From the NCBI GenBank assembly GCA_964454745.1, contig CAYVUI010000004.1, positions 1 to 63,683 on the forward strand: 63,683 nt of DNA, in the 5' to 3' direction. The stretch is from CAYVUI01 sp964454745. GTDB lineage: Bacteria; Planctomycetota; Phycisphaerae; Sedimentisphaerales; Anaerohalosphaeraceae. Shown piece by piece: positions 24,426 through 36,601 of the stretch. Numbering within the stretch: position 1 is the stretch's first letter; each line of letters starts with the position of its first letter. The notes below the pieces were generated by a model. That model made no database searches, was not told the origin of the DNA, and was given only the letters and a program-made list of their open reading frames with translations. Made by a program: the position numbers and the translations under genes.

Positions 24426-25091
24426 TTATTTCCGCCGGGCCCTGCGTTTGCGAAGGAACAAACCGCCCAGGCCAAGCAGCGCGATACTGGTCGGCTCGGG
24501 AACGACTTCAGTTCCATCCTCAGGCACCGGGATCGGATCATTATCGGTGCTATTGTCGCCGTTATCACCTGGATCCCCCTGGTCCCCGGGCGTGCCTGGC
24601 GTGCCGGTGAAGTTTGGGAAATTCGGAAACGTAAATCCACCCGGACTGCCGCCGGTCCCGCTGGTGCTGGGGCCTGATACGGTAACTGAAGGAGCTCTTC
24701 CTCGACTGCCGCCGGATCCTGCGCCGCCGGAGCTGCTGGTTATGCCCGCAGCCCTGATCTGGTTGTCTTCGAGGCTTTCCCGCTGGAAAACCGCGACTAA
24801 AATCTTGGGCGAATCCGCGACAACCGAAGTTGAATTTGCCGTCGCGTTCGCTACGTCACCGAGCCAGTAGACAAACCGGTATCCCGGGTTCGCTGTCGCG
24901 GTGACTGTTACCGCCTCACCTCTTGCCGCGGAGAATACCCCGCTCGAAGAGATGGCCGGCGAGATCATGCCGCCGTTGACCGGGCTGACCTGAATCATCA
25001 GGCTGAAATTGTCATCGCCAAAAGTAATCGCTGTGATGCCGATCAGCAGAAGAACGAATATACCAATATGCTTATTCGTTACCATCTTCAT
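24426..25091 (-). CDS. PEP-CTERM protein with InlB-type repeat domain and Gly/Pro-rich linker
   Basis: Start taken at the ATG at 25091 behind AAAGGGTGGGG (221 residues; a longer frame runs to 25151). Signal peptide, then one divergent InlB B-repeat-like domain (about 30-105: VSPVNGGMISPAI... VTVTATANPGYRFVYWLGD), a Ser/Gly-rich region, a collagen-like GTPGTPGDQGDPGDNGD linker, and the PEP-CTERM tail VPEPTSIALLGLGG + RKRRARRK. It is presumably an exosortase-processed surface protein. The same InlB-type domain precedes the dockerin-like tail in proteins of the polysaccharide locus at 38595-45869. Confidence 0.78.
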   Translation of the reverse strand: MKMVTNKHIGIFVLLLIGITAITFGDDNFSLMIQVSPVNGGMISPAISSSGVFSAARGEAVTVTATANPGYRFVYWLGDVANATANSTSVVADSPKILVAVFQRESLEDNQIRAAGITSSSGGAGSGGSRGRAPSVTVSGPSTSGTGGSPGGFTFPNFPNFTGTPGTPGDQGDPGDNGDNSTDNDPIPVPEDGTEVVPEPTSIALLGLGGLFLRKRRARRK

Positions 25092-25205
25092 TGTCCCCAC
25101 CCTTTCATGGTTATTTCTACAAATCGTTTTCAACATATTCCTATACGTCACACTTTGATGACAGGGCCTTTGGGCTAAAGCAAAGGCCCCGTCCTGTTCG
25201 TTACG

Positions 25206-25835
25206 TTATGCTTGCTTTCTTTTGCGAAGCAGGATCGTACCGATCGAGAGCAGTGCCAGGCTGGCCGGCTCGGGGTTCGGTGCGATAATCTCGCCGCCGC
25301 TTGGATCGTTAAACGAGTATCCGCCGGTGGTGGTGTACCAGTGATCCGTCGAGAGCAGGAGCAGGTACGAGCGTTCGCCTTCCACGAGAACGCCATTGTC
25401 GAACTGCCAGATTGCGTTCTCGTACAGGTTTCCGTCACCGGGGTTGAAGTCGGCACTGTCGGGTGCGACTTCAAAGCCGTCGTACGAGTCGGAGCCGATG
25501 TCAATCGTATCGCCGTCCTGTCCGCTGTGGTAGCCGATGCCCGTGATCTTGAAGTATTCGACGGAATCGGTCGTGCCCATATCACAGACAAGCTGATAGG
25601 CGTAAATGTAGTCCCCGTCTCCCGGAGAACTCATGCCGTACGTGTTTTCAAAGGTATCCCGGTTGTATACCCCAAAGTCGAGGTAGCCGTTCACACCGTT
25701 TTCGTCAATGTACGTTCGTCCTTCGTAGATGTCTGCGTCCGGCAAATACCTGTGTCCGTCTGCCAAAGAGCAAGCTGCCGCTGCCAGTGCAATCAGCAGT
25801 ACAAATGTGGTCTTTAACGCTGGATACCTCATCAA
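25206..25835 (-). CDS. PEP-CTERM surface protein, unknown body
   Basis: A 209-residue protein. Signal peptide with an AAAC that could also serve as a lipobox (residues about 19-22), a body rich in Tyr, Asp and Gly with the motif DGDYIYAYQLVCD, and a PEP-CTERM tail PNPEPASLALLSIG + RKRKQA. The downstream neighbour at 25879-26517 has the same overall length and a matching TGDYVYAYQILVN motif, so the two are diverged paralogues. Function beyond sorting is unknown. Confidence 0.78.
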   Translation of the reverse strand: MMRYPALKTTFVLLIALAAAACSLADGHRYLPDADIYEGRTYIDENGVNGYLDFGVYNRDTFENTYGMSSPGDGDYIYAYQLVCDMGTTDSVEYFKITGIGYHSGQDGDTIDIGSDSYDGFEVAPDSADFNPGDGNLYENAIWQFDNGVLVEGERSYLLLLSTDHWYTTTGGYSFNDPSGGEIIAPNPEPASLALLSIGTILLRKRKQA

Positions 25836-25878
25836 TTTTCTCCTAAACCTTTTCTATTCTCATTTTCATTCGTTATGG

Positions 25879-26517
25879 TTATTTCTTTCTTGTAAAGCCG
25901 TGGCAGCTCATCGCTGCGCCGGAGATCAGCAGTGCCATTGTGGCCGGTTCCGGAACCGGGCTGGGAATGCCGTCTACCTGGCCGGCGAAGAATCCGCTGG
26001 AAATCACGCCGAAGCCGTTGGTCGGGCCGTCGTCGGATGAAAAGACCATCACCGTCGAACGCGGCGGATTGGTGTTGCCGTCAATCCCGGTGCTGAAGAC
26101 ATACAGAACCGACGCGGACAGCGCGGATTGGAACTGTGTCTGGATGCCGCCTGCAATGCCCGCAAAGGGATTGAGGTGGACATCCGCGACGGAAACCTGC
26201 GGATCGATACCGACTGAATAGAAATCAAGCGGTATGGTTGATTGTGAATTTACGAGGATTTGATAGGCGTAGACATAGTCGCCTGTGACGGAAATGCCCA
26301 GGTCGCCCGCATAATTAAGGTTGTACGTATCCCCCTCGAAGACCGCGAATTCAACACTTGCGGAAATACCTGCGATGTTATCGAGAGCGACGCTTCCCTG
26401 CCATGTGTTCGTTCCGTCGAAGTAAGCGTCCGGATCCGTGGCAAGCGAGGCCCACGCCGGGATGGCTGCTGCAAACAGCACTGCCAGAATTAGATTCGAG
26501 ACTTTTCTTGCATCCAT
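25879..26517 (-). CDS. PEP-CTERM-like surface protein with degenerate tail
   Basis: A 212-residue paralogue of the 25206-25835 protein: signal peptide, then AYFDGTNTWQGSVALDN, YVYAYQILVNSQST and a body of beta character. The tail begins VPEPATMALLISGAAM but continues SCHGFTRKK, so the hydrophobic segment is short and interrupted by Cys-His, unlike the other four tails in the window. Exosortase recognition may therefore be altered. It is encoded 43 bp upstream of its paralogue in the same direction. Confidence 0.75.
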   Translation of the reverse strand: MDARKVSNLILAVLFAAAIPAWASLATDPDAYFDGTNTWQGSVALDNIAGISASVEFAVFEGDTYNLNYAGDLGISVTGDYVYAYQILVNSQSTIPLDFYSVGIDPQVSVADVHLNPFAGIAGGIQTQFQSALSASVLYVFSTGIDGNTNPPRSTVMVFSSDDGPTNGFGVISSGFFAGQVDGIPSPVPEPATMALLISGAAMSCHGFTRKK

Positions 26518-27077
26518 TTTAAACTCACCTTCCTTTTGGTTAGTGCGGTAAACTCCATTTGATTACCGCGGCTTTAAAACAATACGCACGCGCAGAACGT
26601 GTGCACGATTGTCTTCCTTCCTGCCAGATGAGTTTTACCCAAACCCCCGATCCAGAGTGATCCCTGCCGACAAATCCTGACATGGATTTATTATGTGCGG
26701 CACATACTTAACAAGTACAAAAGAACCTTGTCTAAAGATCGCAGTAGTGTTTTCCTTAACCCCCCACTCCAGTGGTGTAGTTATTAAAACATAATCGCAA
26801 ACAAAAGTCAAGCATTTTTTTCAGGGGTTTTCTATTTCTTTTTCAAACAGCTGCAAAAAGCACTCTGCGTCCGTTATTGTCTACGAAAACCGGCGATAAG
26901 CGGGTTTTTTTACGAGGAGAATTTTTCAGGAAATTTGCCCCGCGGCCGGAAAATTCTGTGAGATGGTAACGGTTTTAACTGATAGAGGCGTTGAAGAGCC
27001 AGGGGGAAATTCTCTTTTCCAGGCAAGGTCAGGTTGTAACGATTGCAGGGTTTGGCCGGGTTGTGTATTGCGGGGAT
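26518..27077. other. intergenic region with palindrome 26692-26706
   Basis: 560 bp with no convincing gene. It must hold the promoter of the 26517 gene. TATGTGC-G-GCACATA (26692-26706) is a perfect palindrome, next to ACTT-AAC-AAGT (26706-26716). Near 26886-26911 an AAAACC...GGGTTTTTTT stem resembles a terminator. Confidence 0.4.
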
Positions 27078-27938
27078 TCAGGAGTTGGCGGTCCGGCCGA
27101 AGCGGGACATTTTCCGCACGCCGGGGTGTGTCAGGATCAGGTGTCCGACGATGAACGAGGAAATAATGCCAGCGGCGGCTGTGTAGATGTCGACCCAGAA
27201 TATCTCCTTGCCTGTCTGCATCGAAACCAGCTTGACACCGAGAAGCAGGGCAAAAGGCAGGGCCAGTTCGAGGACGTATTTTACCGGTCCATGCAGACGC
27301 GAAATGCGAGAGAGAATGTGGATCCAGTTCAGCGTGAAAAACGCGTAGGCCCCGAAATGGAACAGCGTATTGATCACGATGTTCGTCAGGATCATCGAGG
27401 CCGACGACAGCGTGGTCAGCGTAAAAATTACCAGTCCGGTAATCACCAGCAGCGCAATCCAGAAATCGAGCAGCGTCAGCAGCACCATTGTAATCAGCAT
27501 TCCGATCATGTTGGCAATGAAGTCGTAAATGTCGGCTCCGCGCCCGACAAAGAGCTGGAGCCACTCGTCCATCAGCCCGTAGGCGGCGATGCCCATCCCC
27601 ATCCCCCAGGGCTTGATATACCGCCAGTCGATCTTTTGATACGGCTCAAGGGCGAACCACAGCAGGAACGTCAGGATCATATAGGTCACCAGGTGCATCG
27701 TCTTGTCGCTAAGGCCCGATTGCCTGACAAGGTCCGGAACCGGGATATGTGTCGCGATAAAGATGGCCGGCCAGTACAGGGCCAGGGCAATAAGGACGTA
27801 TTTGTGTCTTCTTTTCAGTGTCATCAATACCATTCGTTTCAAGAGGTTCGCAACGCAAACACCCCAAGCGGGGAAATTGCAGCCAATACAGTGATATCGG
27901 TGAATCAGCGGCGAAGTTTTACGAAAGAATCTGTTCAT
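27078..27938 (-). CDS. VanZ-like family membrane protein
   Basis: A 286-residue frame; the real start may be the ATG at 27833 (MVLMTLKRRHK), since the preceding 35 residues are not membrane-like. It has seven or eight hydrophobic segments. The VanZ-like signature is present: LSDKTMHLVTYMILTFLLW, then DEWLQLFVGRGADIYDFIANMIG. VanZ-like proteins are small membrane proteins associated with glycopeptide resistance or with unknown cell-envelope functions. Here the second half (about 170-286) adds an extra membrane domain not found in the shortest members. No van genes are nearby. Confidence 0.82.
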   Translation of the reverse strand: MNRFFRKTSPLIHRYHCIGCNFPAWGVCVANLLKRMVLMTLKRRHKYVLIALALYWPAIFIATHIPVPDLVRQSGLSDKTMHLVTYMILTFLLWFALEPYQKIDWRYIKPWGMGMGIAAYGLMDEWLQLFVGRGADIYDFIANMIGMLITMVLLTLLDFWIALLVITGLVIFTLTTLSSASMILTNIVINTLFHFGAYAFFTLNWIHILSRISRLHGPVKYVLELALPFALLLGVKLVSMQTGKEIFWVDIYTAAAGIISSFIVGHLILTHPGVRKMSRFGRTANS

Positions 27939-27966
27939 GGGGTCCCGAATATATCCTTAAGGATAG

Positions 27967-28129
27967 TAGAACTGGTTTCATAACTCATTTGTGCTGTAAA
28001 ACAGCCCTTTTCCTCCCTGATCAGCGTCGGTCTGCATCGACGTAGGGGGACTATGCCTGTTTCGACCTCCTTGCCAAAGAGAAAAAGATCATATTTTACA
28101 CCTACAAAGCAGTTATGAAACCAGTTCTA
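27967..28129. mobile_element. 163-bp MITE-like element with long terminal inverted repeats
   Basis: TAGAACTGGTTTCATAACT (27967-27985) is matched by its exact reverse complement at 28111-28129. Inside, TTTGT..TGTAAAA on the left and its mirror on the right extend the arms imperfectly to about 37 bp. The ends carry TA, as expected for TA-targeting Tc1/IS630 elements. There is no open frame inside. This has the form of a non-autonomous miniature transposon. Confidence 0.7.
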
Positions 28130-28298
28130 AAATTCCGCGAGGACAATTGTAATTCTTTATTGCAAGGGTATTGACCGCGCATAAAACGGGAATTTTCAAT
28201 CGCAAGCACTATAAATGTTCCTTTTCAACTTTGCGGCTAACCGATACAATCCTGTGGACGATAAATTTTGAAATACACCGCTACTATGGAGTTCGGCT

Positions 28299-29036
28299 TT
28301 GAAAAGTTCAGAAAAAAAAGGGTATGTGATCTCAGATTTTCATTTTTTAAGTGAGCAGGACCTCAAAGGTCCGGCTGGAGACAAGCTCGAATCACTGGCC
28401 CGGGAAGCGGATTTCCTCGTCATTGCCGGCGATATGCTGGATTTTCGCAGATTACAGGACCAAAGCAATCAACTGATGCACGACGCGATTGTGTATCTGG
28501 ATGCGCTGCTAACTCGCAATCCGGACTGCAGGGTCTTTTACGTGCTTGGTAATCACGACGGCCTGGCTTTTTTGCATGATGCCCTGAAGGAATTATCGGC
28601 CCGGCGGGCAAATTTTGAAGTCTGCCCGGTTTCGCTTCGCTTCGGGGATCGGCTCTTTTTTCACGGCGACCTTCCATTTGAGAAGCATCTTCCCGAACCG
28701 CTCGAGCGGCCGCGGGTCATGCGGGACAAAAGACCCAAGCGTTTGCGGGGGCGGTGCTATTTATTGATTCTCCGCTGGCGGCTACATCGCGGGCCGTTTA
28801 CCTGGTTTCTGCAGTGGTTTACCGCTACGGGGATTACCCGGTGGCTCGGTCGCACGCCCGATGAATACCGCCGCGGTATCCGGGAGGTTTATTTTGGGCA
28901 CATCCACCTGCCGTTTGCCGGCTACCGCAAAAACGGGATGGTGTTCCACAATTCCGGTTCCTGGAGTGTCAACGGCGGCAATTTCCTCGAACTGACCGTT
29001 CCGGAAGAAGAACTGCAAAATCCGCGGATGGATTGA
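28299..29036 (+). CDS. metallophosphoesterase, LpxH-like
   Basis: A 245-residue calcineurin-like phosphoesterase. The five metal-binding blocks are all visible: SDFHF, IAGDMLDF, VLGNHDG, FFHGD and GHIHLPFAG. The order and the FHGD block resemble UDP-2,3-diacylglucosamine diphosphatase (LpxH), the step just before LpxB in lipid A synthesis, but the basic insert (MRDKRPKRLRGRC) is not diagnostic. The TTG start is supported by GGAG eight bases upstream. The gene begins about 170 bp after the MITE-like element, and lies opposite to pilT. Phosphoesterase activity is confident; the substrate is not. Confidence 0.8.
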   Translation: MKSSEKKGYVISDFHFLSEQDLKGPAGDKLESLAREADFLVIAGDMLDFRRLQDQSNQLMHDAIVYLDALLTRNPDCRVFYVLGNHDGLAFLHDALKELSARRANFEVCPVSLRFGDRLFFHGDLPFEKHLPEPLERPRVMRDKRPKRLRGRCYLLILRWRLHRGPFTWFLQWFTATGITRWLGRTPDEYRRGIREVYFGHIHLPFAGYRKNGMVFHNSGSWSVNGGNFLELTVPEEELQNPRMD

Positions 29037-29049
29037 GCGCCTCAGTCCT

Positions 29050-30133
29050 TTATTTTGCCGCTGCGGGCTGTTTGGTGTCGAGGTTGCGCTGCATGCGGAC
29101 GGAGTCTGTTGCCTTTAAAATGGCCTGCTGCCTTTCGATATATCCATTTTGGCACATTTCAAGGATGCTCTTGTCGAGGCTCTGCATGCCGAGTTTTGAT
29201 GAGGTTTCGATGACATTTTGAATGTCCGTGATCTTGTTTTCGCGGATGCAGTTGCGAACAGCCAGGTTGCACAGCAGGATTTCCGCGGCCGGGATCATCC
29301 CTTCGCCGTCCATTCGCGGAAACAGCGTCTGCGAAATGATCGCCTGGAGTGTGTTGGCCAGCATGACGCGGATCTGGTTCTGCTGGGTCGAGGGGTAGAT
29401 ATCGATAATTCGCTCGATGGTCTGGGCGGCATTTAGGGTATGAAGCGTCGAGAATACGAGGTGCCCGGTCTCGGCGGCGGTGATTGTGGCACTGGTGGTT
29501 TCGAGGTCCCGCATTTCGCCGACGAGGATGATATCCGGATCCTGGCGGAGGGCCTGCCGCAGGCCTTTGGCAAAGCTCGGGCAGTCGGCGCCGATCTCGC
29601 GCTGCTCGATGACGGATTTCTCGTTGGTAAAGGCGTATTCGATCGGGTCTTCGAGCGTGATGATCCGTTTGGCGCGGGTTTTGTTGATCAGGCCGATCAT
29701 GGCGGCCAGGGTGGTACTTTTGCCCGATCCGGTATGCCCTGTGACCAGTACGAGCCCGCGGGGCAGGGCGGCAAGCTGTTCAAGCATGCCCGGCAGGTTC
29801 AGCGCTGTAAGGTCCGGGGTCAGTTCCGGGATGACGCGGAAGCTCAGCGCGGCCGTATCCCGCTGGTAGTGGGCATNNNNNNNNNNGAAAACGGGCAATC
29901 TTTTCGAGCACCAGCGAAAAATCAAGGTCCCGCTGGGCCTGGAATTTCTCGAATTTTTCCTCGCCGGCAAGCTGACGGACCACCGAGGCGATCTGTTCTT
30001 CCTCCATCGCGGGGGTGTCCATTACGATCAGTTCGGTATTGATACGCAGAATCGGGGGCATCGTGGCGGTCAGGTGCACATCCGAGGCTCCCCGGCTGAC
30101 GGCGTCGGTAAGAATTTGCTGGATATCGATCAT
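29050..30133 (-). CDS. pilT: type IV pilus retraction ATPase PilT (split by assembly gap)
   Basis: The N-terminal part (from 30133, MIDIQQILTDAVSRGASDVHL) and the C-terminal part are two halves of one PilT. The C-terminal half has the Walker A GHTGSGKSTT, an Asp box TLEDPIEY, the Walker B DIILVGEMRD and the His box TGHLVFSTLHT. PilT drives retraction of type IV pili (twitching motility, DNA uptake). The run of ten Ns at 29877-29886 shifts the frame. The codons beside it (ARF... then an incomplete codon ending AT, AHYQR) fit the family motif RFRVNAHYQR if six bases are missing, which gives an intact gene of 360 codons. So it is broken only in the assembly. Confidence 0.92.
29877..29886. other. 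assembly gap (10 N) inside pilT
   Basis: Ten Ns. Frame and family motif predict six missing bases, so the N count is conventional and not measured. Confidence 0.95.
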
Positions 30134-30266
30134 GACCCTTCCTTTATATTGAATGAGAATCTCCGGGCACAGGCTGTTTTCTGTATCGTCACAAAGGCCG
30201 GGCCGGTTAAGCTGCGGTTTGGATTTCCCCGGTTTATCGGACTGTGTGCCGGGGCGATAGACTGAA

Positions 30267-33656
<3,390 letters not shown>

Positions 33657-33883
33657 ACGTTATAATTCCTTGTTTTGGCCCTTAAGAACCGAAAGTCCCG
33701 TTTCATGTTCACAATATGCTCACTCTTGGTATCGGTCTTTTCGGTATAGAAAATTGCGCAAATCGTGTGATTTTCCCCAAAAGGGGGACTTGGAGGATTA
33801 TTATGGGCACAGCGGTCCGATAAAATTACCTGAGCGCATAAAACCGCATTGTGTTTTCGCACCTGCAAATGATGAAACGGGCT

Positions 33884-35104
33884 TTAGCTCCGCTTTTTGC
33901 CCTTGACCGGCTTGCCCTGGACGTACCGCTGGATGTTCTGCATCGCCTGGCGGAGCCGCTGTTCATTTTCGACAAGGGCGATACGCATGTATCCCTCGCC
34001 GTTCTCGCCGAAGGCCCGGCCGGGTGCCATGGCCACGTACGCATTTTCCATGAGTTCCATCGCGTAATTGATCGAACCCTTACGCCCGATATGCTCTTTG
34101 GCCACCTTGGTCCACACGAACATCGAGGCCCGCGGCTTTTCCACTTCCCAGCCGAGTTTGTCGAGCCACTTGCAGATCAGGTCCCGCCGGGTTTCGTAGA
34201 GTTCGTTTTGCTGGTCGATGAAATCCTCGCATTCCCGAATTGCGATAATGCTCGCGATCTGGATCGCCTGGAAGATGCCGTAATCGTAATAGCCCTTGAT
34301 CGTCGAGAGGGCATCGAGCATCTGCTTGTTGCCCGCGGCAAAGCCCACGCGAAAGCCCGCCATGCTGTAGGGCTTGCTCATCGTGGTAAATTCCACGCCG
34401 ACATCTTTGGCCCCTTTGGCCGAGAGGAAACTGGGCGGTTTGTAGCCGTCAAACGAGGTTTCGCCGTAGGCAAAGTCGTGCACGACCGCGACATTAAACC
34501 GTTTGGCCAGCCGCACCACCTCGTCGAAAAAGCCCTCGTCTACCGTAATCGCCGTCGGGTTGTGCGGGTAATTGAGGATCATCAGCTTGGGCTTGGGGTA
34601 CAAATGCTCGCAGACATAAGTCACCTTGCGGAGGAACTCCTCGTCGTTGCCCAGCGGCACGGTGATGACATTGCCGCCTGCGATCGCGACCGAGTAAATA
34701 TGGATCGGAAAAGCCGGGTCGGCGACGATGGCCGTATCGCCCGGTCCGAGCATGCCCAGGCACAAATGGCTGAATCCCTCCTTCGAGCCGATACACGCAA
34801 GCATTTCCGTTTCCGGGTCCAGTTCCACGTTCCATTTTTTCGCATATTTTTTCGCCATTTCGCGGCGAAGATTGTAGACGCCCTTTGACGCGCTGTAGCG
34901 GTGATTGCGCGGATCCTGGGCCGCCTGGCACAGCTTTTCGATGACTTCCTGCGGTGCGCCGTCCATCGGGTTGCCCATGCCAAGGTCAATGATATCGATG
35001 TCGTTTCGCCGTTTTTCCAGCTTCAGGGCGTTGAGCTTGCCGAAAAGATACGGGGGCAGACGCTTGATTCGATCCGCGGTGACTACTTTAAACTGCTTTG
35101 CCAT
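33884..35104 (-). CDS. class I/II PLP aminotransferase, AlaC/DapL-like
   Basis: A 406-residue fold-type I aminotransferase. It has an IDLGMGNPMDGAP N-terminal substrate loop, LNYPHNPTA, the VVHDFAYGE aspartate, and the PLP lysine in TMSKPYSMAGFRVGF, with a C-terminal ENEQRLRQAMQNI. The best resemblance is to alanine aminotransferase AlaC (YfdZ) and the related LL-diaminopimelate aminotransferase group. Without more context either alanine/glutamate transamination or a lysine-pathway role is possible. It is a single gene on the minus strand, downstream (3') of the URO-D gene. Confidence 0.88.
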   Translation of the reverse strand: MAKQFKVVTADRIKRLPPYLFGKLNALKLEKRRNDIDIIDLGMGNPMDGAPQEVIEKLCQAAQDPRNHRYSASKGVYNLRREMAKKYAKKWNVELDPETEMLACIGSKEGFSHLCLGMLGPGDTAIVADPAFPIHIYSVAIAGGNVITVPLGNDEEFLRKVTYVCEHLYPKPKLMILNYPHNPTAITVDEGFFDEVVRLAKRFNVAVVHDFAYGETSFDGYKPPSFLSAKGAKDVGVEFTTMSKPYSMAGFRVGFAAGNKQMLDALSTIKGYYDYGIFQAIQIASIIAIRECEDFIDQQNELYETRRDLICKWLDKLGWEVEKPRASMFVWTKVAKEHIGRKGSINYAMELMENAYVAMAPGRAFGENGEGYMRIALVENEQRLRQAMQNIQRYVQGKPVKGKKRS

Positions 35105-35339
35105 TGCGTTGGGTTCCGATCTATATGAAATATATTATACCAATCCGACGATTACAAAAAAAACAGCGGGCGGGATTTTAATTGCCCTCTTTTTGTAAAC
35201 CCTTAAAAAACATGTGTTTACGTGTTAGCAGTAAGGGGTAAGAGGACTTGGGGACTCTCATTTCCTTACTGAAACAACATGATTTTATACGGTTTTGATC
35301 CCCATTTCAAGGGCGATTAGAGCTGTTTATTTTGAAGTT

Positions 35340-36389
35340 TCATGCTTGCGGTATGTAGTTCTGCTGGGCGAGCAGGCGGATGTCGGATTCGCTGGGTTCG
35401 CGGACGATGCAGAGGAGTCGGTCGGGGCCGACGCTTTCGACGAGGGGCTTGATTTCATCGGCCCGGGCGAAGACCTGGCACGATTTACCGGAATTGACGA
35501 TCTTCTTTATCAGGTCGTACCACTGGGGGAGGGCTTCTTTTCCGGCCCCGGGCTGCCATTGGATTGCACGGAGGTTTTCGATCTCCAGCAGGGCATCGAG
35601 ATGGGGGATCATGCCGATTCCATCGAGGTGGAACAGGGGGTAATCCATCGCATCTGTCATTCGACGGATCGAGGGGATGCAGAATCGGCGGAACATCTCG
35701 GGGGAGATCATGTAGGCGAAATCCTCCTGTATGGGGAAGCTTGATCCCGGGGCCCAGATTCCGACCCATCCGCAGACGTGGCCGGGGTTTTGTGAGGTTT
35801 CGATCAGGGCGATGTCGTTTTGCCATTCATCGAGCCAGAGCCGGGTGAGGTATTCGATGACTTTTAGGACGCGGTCCGGTTCTGTGGCGAGGTCCATGAG
35901 CAGGTTTTCGGTCCCATAGAGGCCGGAAATCGTATCCAGGATGCCGCCGAGGTTCCAGGGCGAGACATAGTAGCGGTTGGCTGCGTTTGCGGCGGATTGC
36001 GCGGTGGTTTCGATCTGGGTGCGGTAGGCGAGATTCTCGGGGGTCAGTTTCACGTCGAGGATTTGTTCAAGGGTATCAAAAACGGGGTGGGACCAAACGG
36101 TATCGTGGTTTACGTATTCAATTTCACCCCCGAGCGAGCAGGCCATGGCGGTGGCACTGAAATCGATGTGGTGATAGGGTACGGCCACGCCGTGATAAGT
36201 GGAATAAGCCAGTTTTTGTTCGAACCGGGCAAGAATCCCGTCAACATCAGTCCAGTATTGTTCGAGCGAAGTTTCCTGGATTTGGGTGTTTTTTTGCTGA
36301 ATTGCGAGAATCAGCGGCTTATTTTGATCGCTGTTATTCCACCAGTTTTCAATGTATTTTGCAATGATTGCGAGCTTTTCAGAGAGCAT
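35340..36389 (-). CDS. URO-D superfamily protein (divergent from the PUL regulator)
   Basis: A 349-residue TIM-barrel protein of the uroporphyrinogen decarboxylase/MtaA superfamily. It has the PLFHLDG...MIPHLDALLEI strand near residue 255, where the methyltransferase branch carries a zinc site; here it reads His-Leu-Asp, not His-x-Cys. Heme synthesis is unlikely because it lacks the usual HemE N-terminal RQAGRYLPE motif and lies at the edge of a sugar locus. It is divergently transcribed from the LacI-type gene over the operator region 36390-36601. Possibly a carbohydrate-linked methyl or carboxyl-transfer enzyme; the reaction is unknown. Confidence 0.8.
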   Translation of the reverse strand: MLSEKLAIIAKYIENWWNNSDQNKPLILAIQQKNTQIQETSLEQYWTDVDGILARFEQKLAYSTYHGVAVPYHHIDFSATAMACSLGGEIEYVNHDTVWSHPVFDTLEQILDVKLTPENLAYRTQIETTAQSAANAANRYYVSPWNLGGILDTISGLYGTENLLMDLATEPDRVLKVIEYLTRLWLDEWQNDIALIETSQNPGHVCGWVGIWAPGSSFPIQEDFAYMISPEMFRRFCIPSIRRMTDAMDYPLFHLDGIGMIPHLDALLEIENLRAIQWQPGAGKEALPQWYDLIKKIVNSGKSCQVFARADEIKPLVESVGPDRLLCIVREPSESDIRLLAQQNYIPQA

Positions 36390-36436
36390 AGATTATACCT
36401 GAAAACAGTAATAAAATCTCAAAAATGTACATATTT

Positions 36437-36508
36437 AGTGCTTTAGAGCACTTAGCTTTATTCGTGATTGTAAGCGTTTTGCGGTATTTTGCAATAAATA
36501 TTGCAAAA
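36437..36508. promoter_or_regulatory. operator cluster for the LacI-type regulator
   Basis: Three sites in the divergent promoter: AGTGCT-TTAG-AGCACT (36437-36452); TGTAAGCGTTTTGC (36469-36482), close to the LacI/CcpA-type core TGWAANCGNTWNCA; and a perfect 22-bp palindrome TTTTGCAATA-AA-TATTGCAAAA (36487-36508). A further half-site TTGCAATATA lies at 36536-36545. Autoregulation and control of the divergent URO-D gene are likely. Confidence 0.6.
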
Positions 36509-36601
36509 AAAGCAGGGATATTCGTAATATTTTCTTGCAATATATTTATTCGATCAGTACGATTGGGTATAAAGATTGATGGAATGTCTTAACGGAGAGT
36601 C

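Noticed and set aside
26991..27983. A 330-codon + strand frame
   Set aside because: Gln/His/Arg-rich complement of the VanZ-like membrane protein gene.
29050..30133. pilT as a pseudogene or two genes
   Set aside because: The break coincides with the N run and disappears if six bases are restored.
35340..36389. hemE (uroporphyrinogen decarboxylase for heme)
   Set aside because: The HemE N-terminal signature is missing and the context is sugar catabolism; the same holds for 54310 and 61837.
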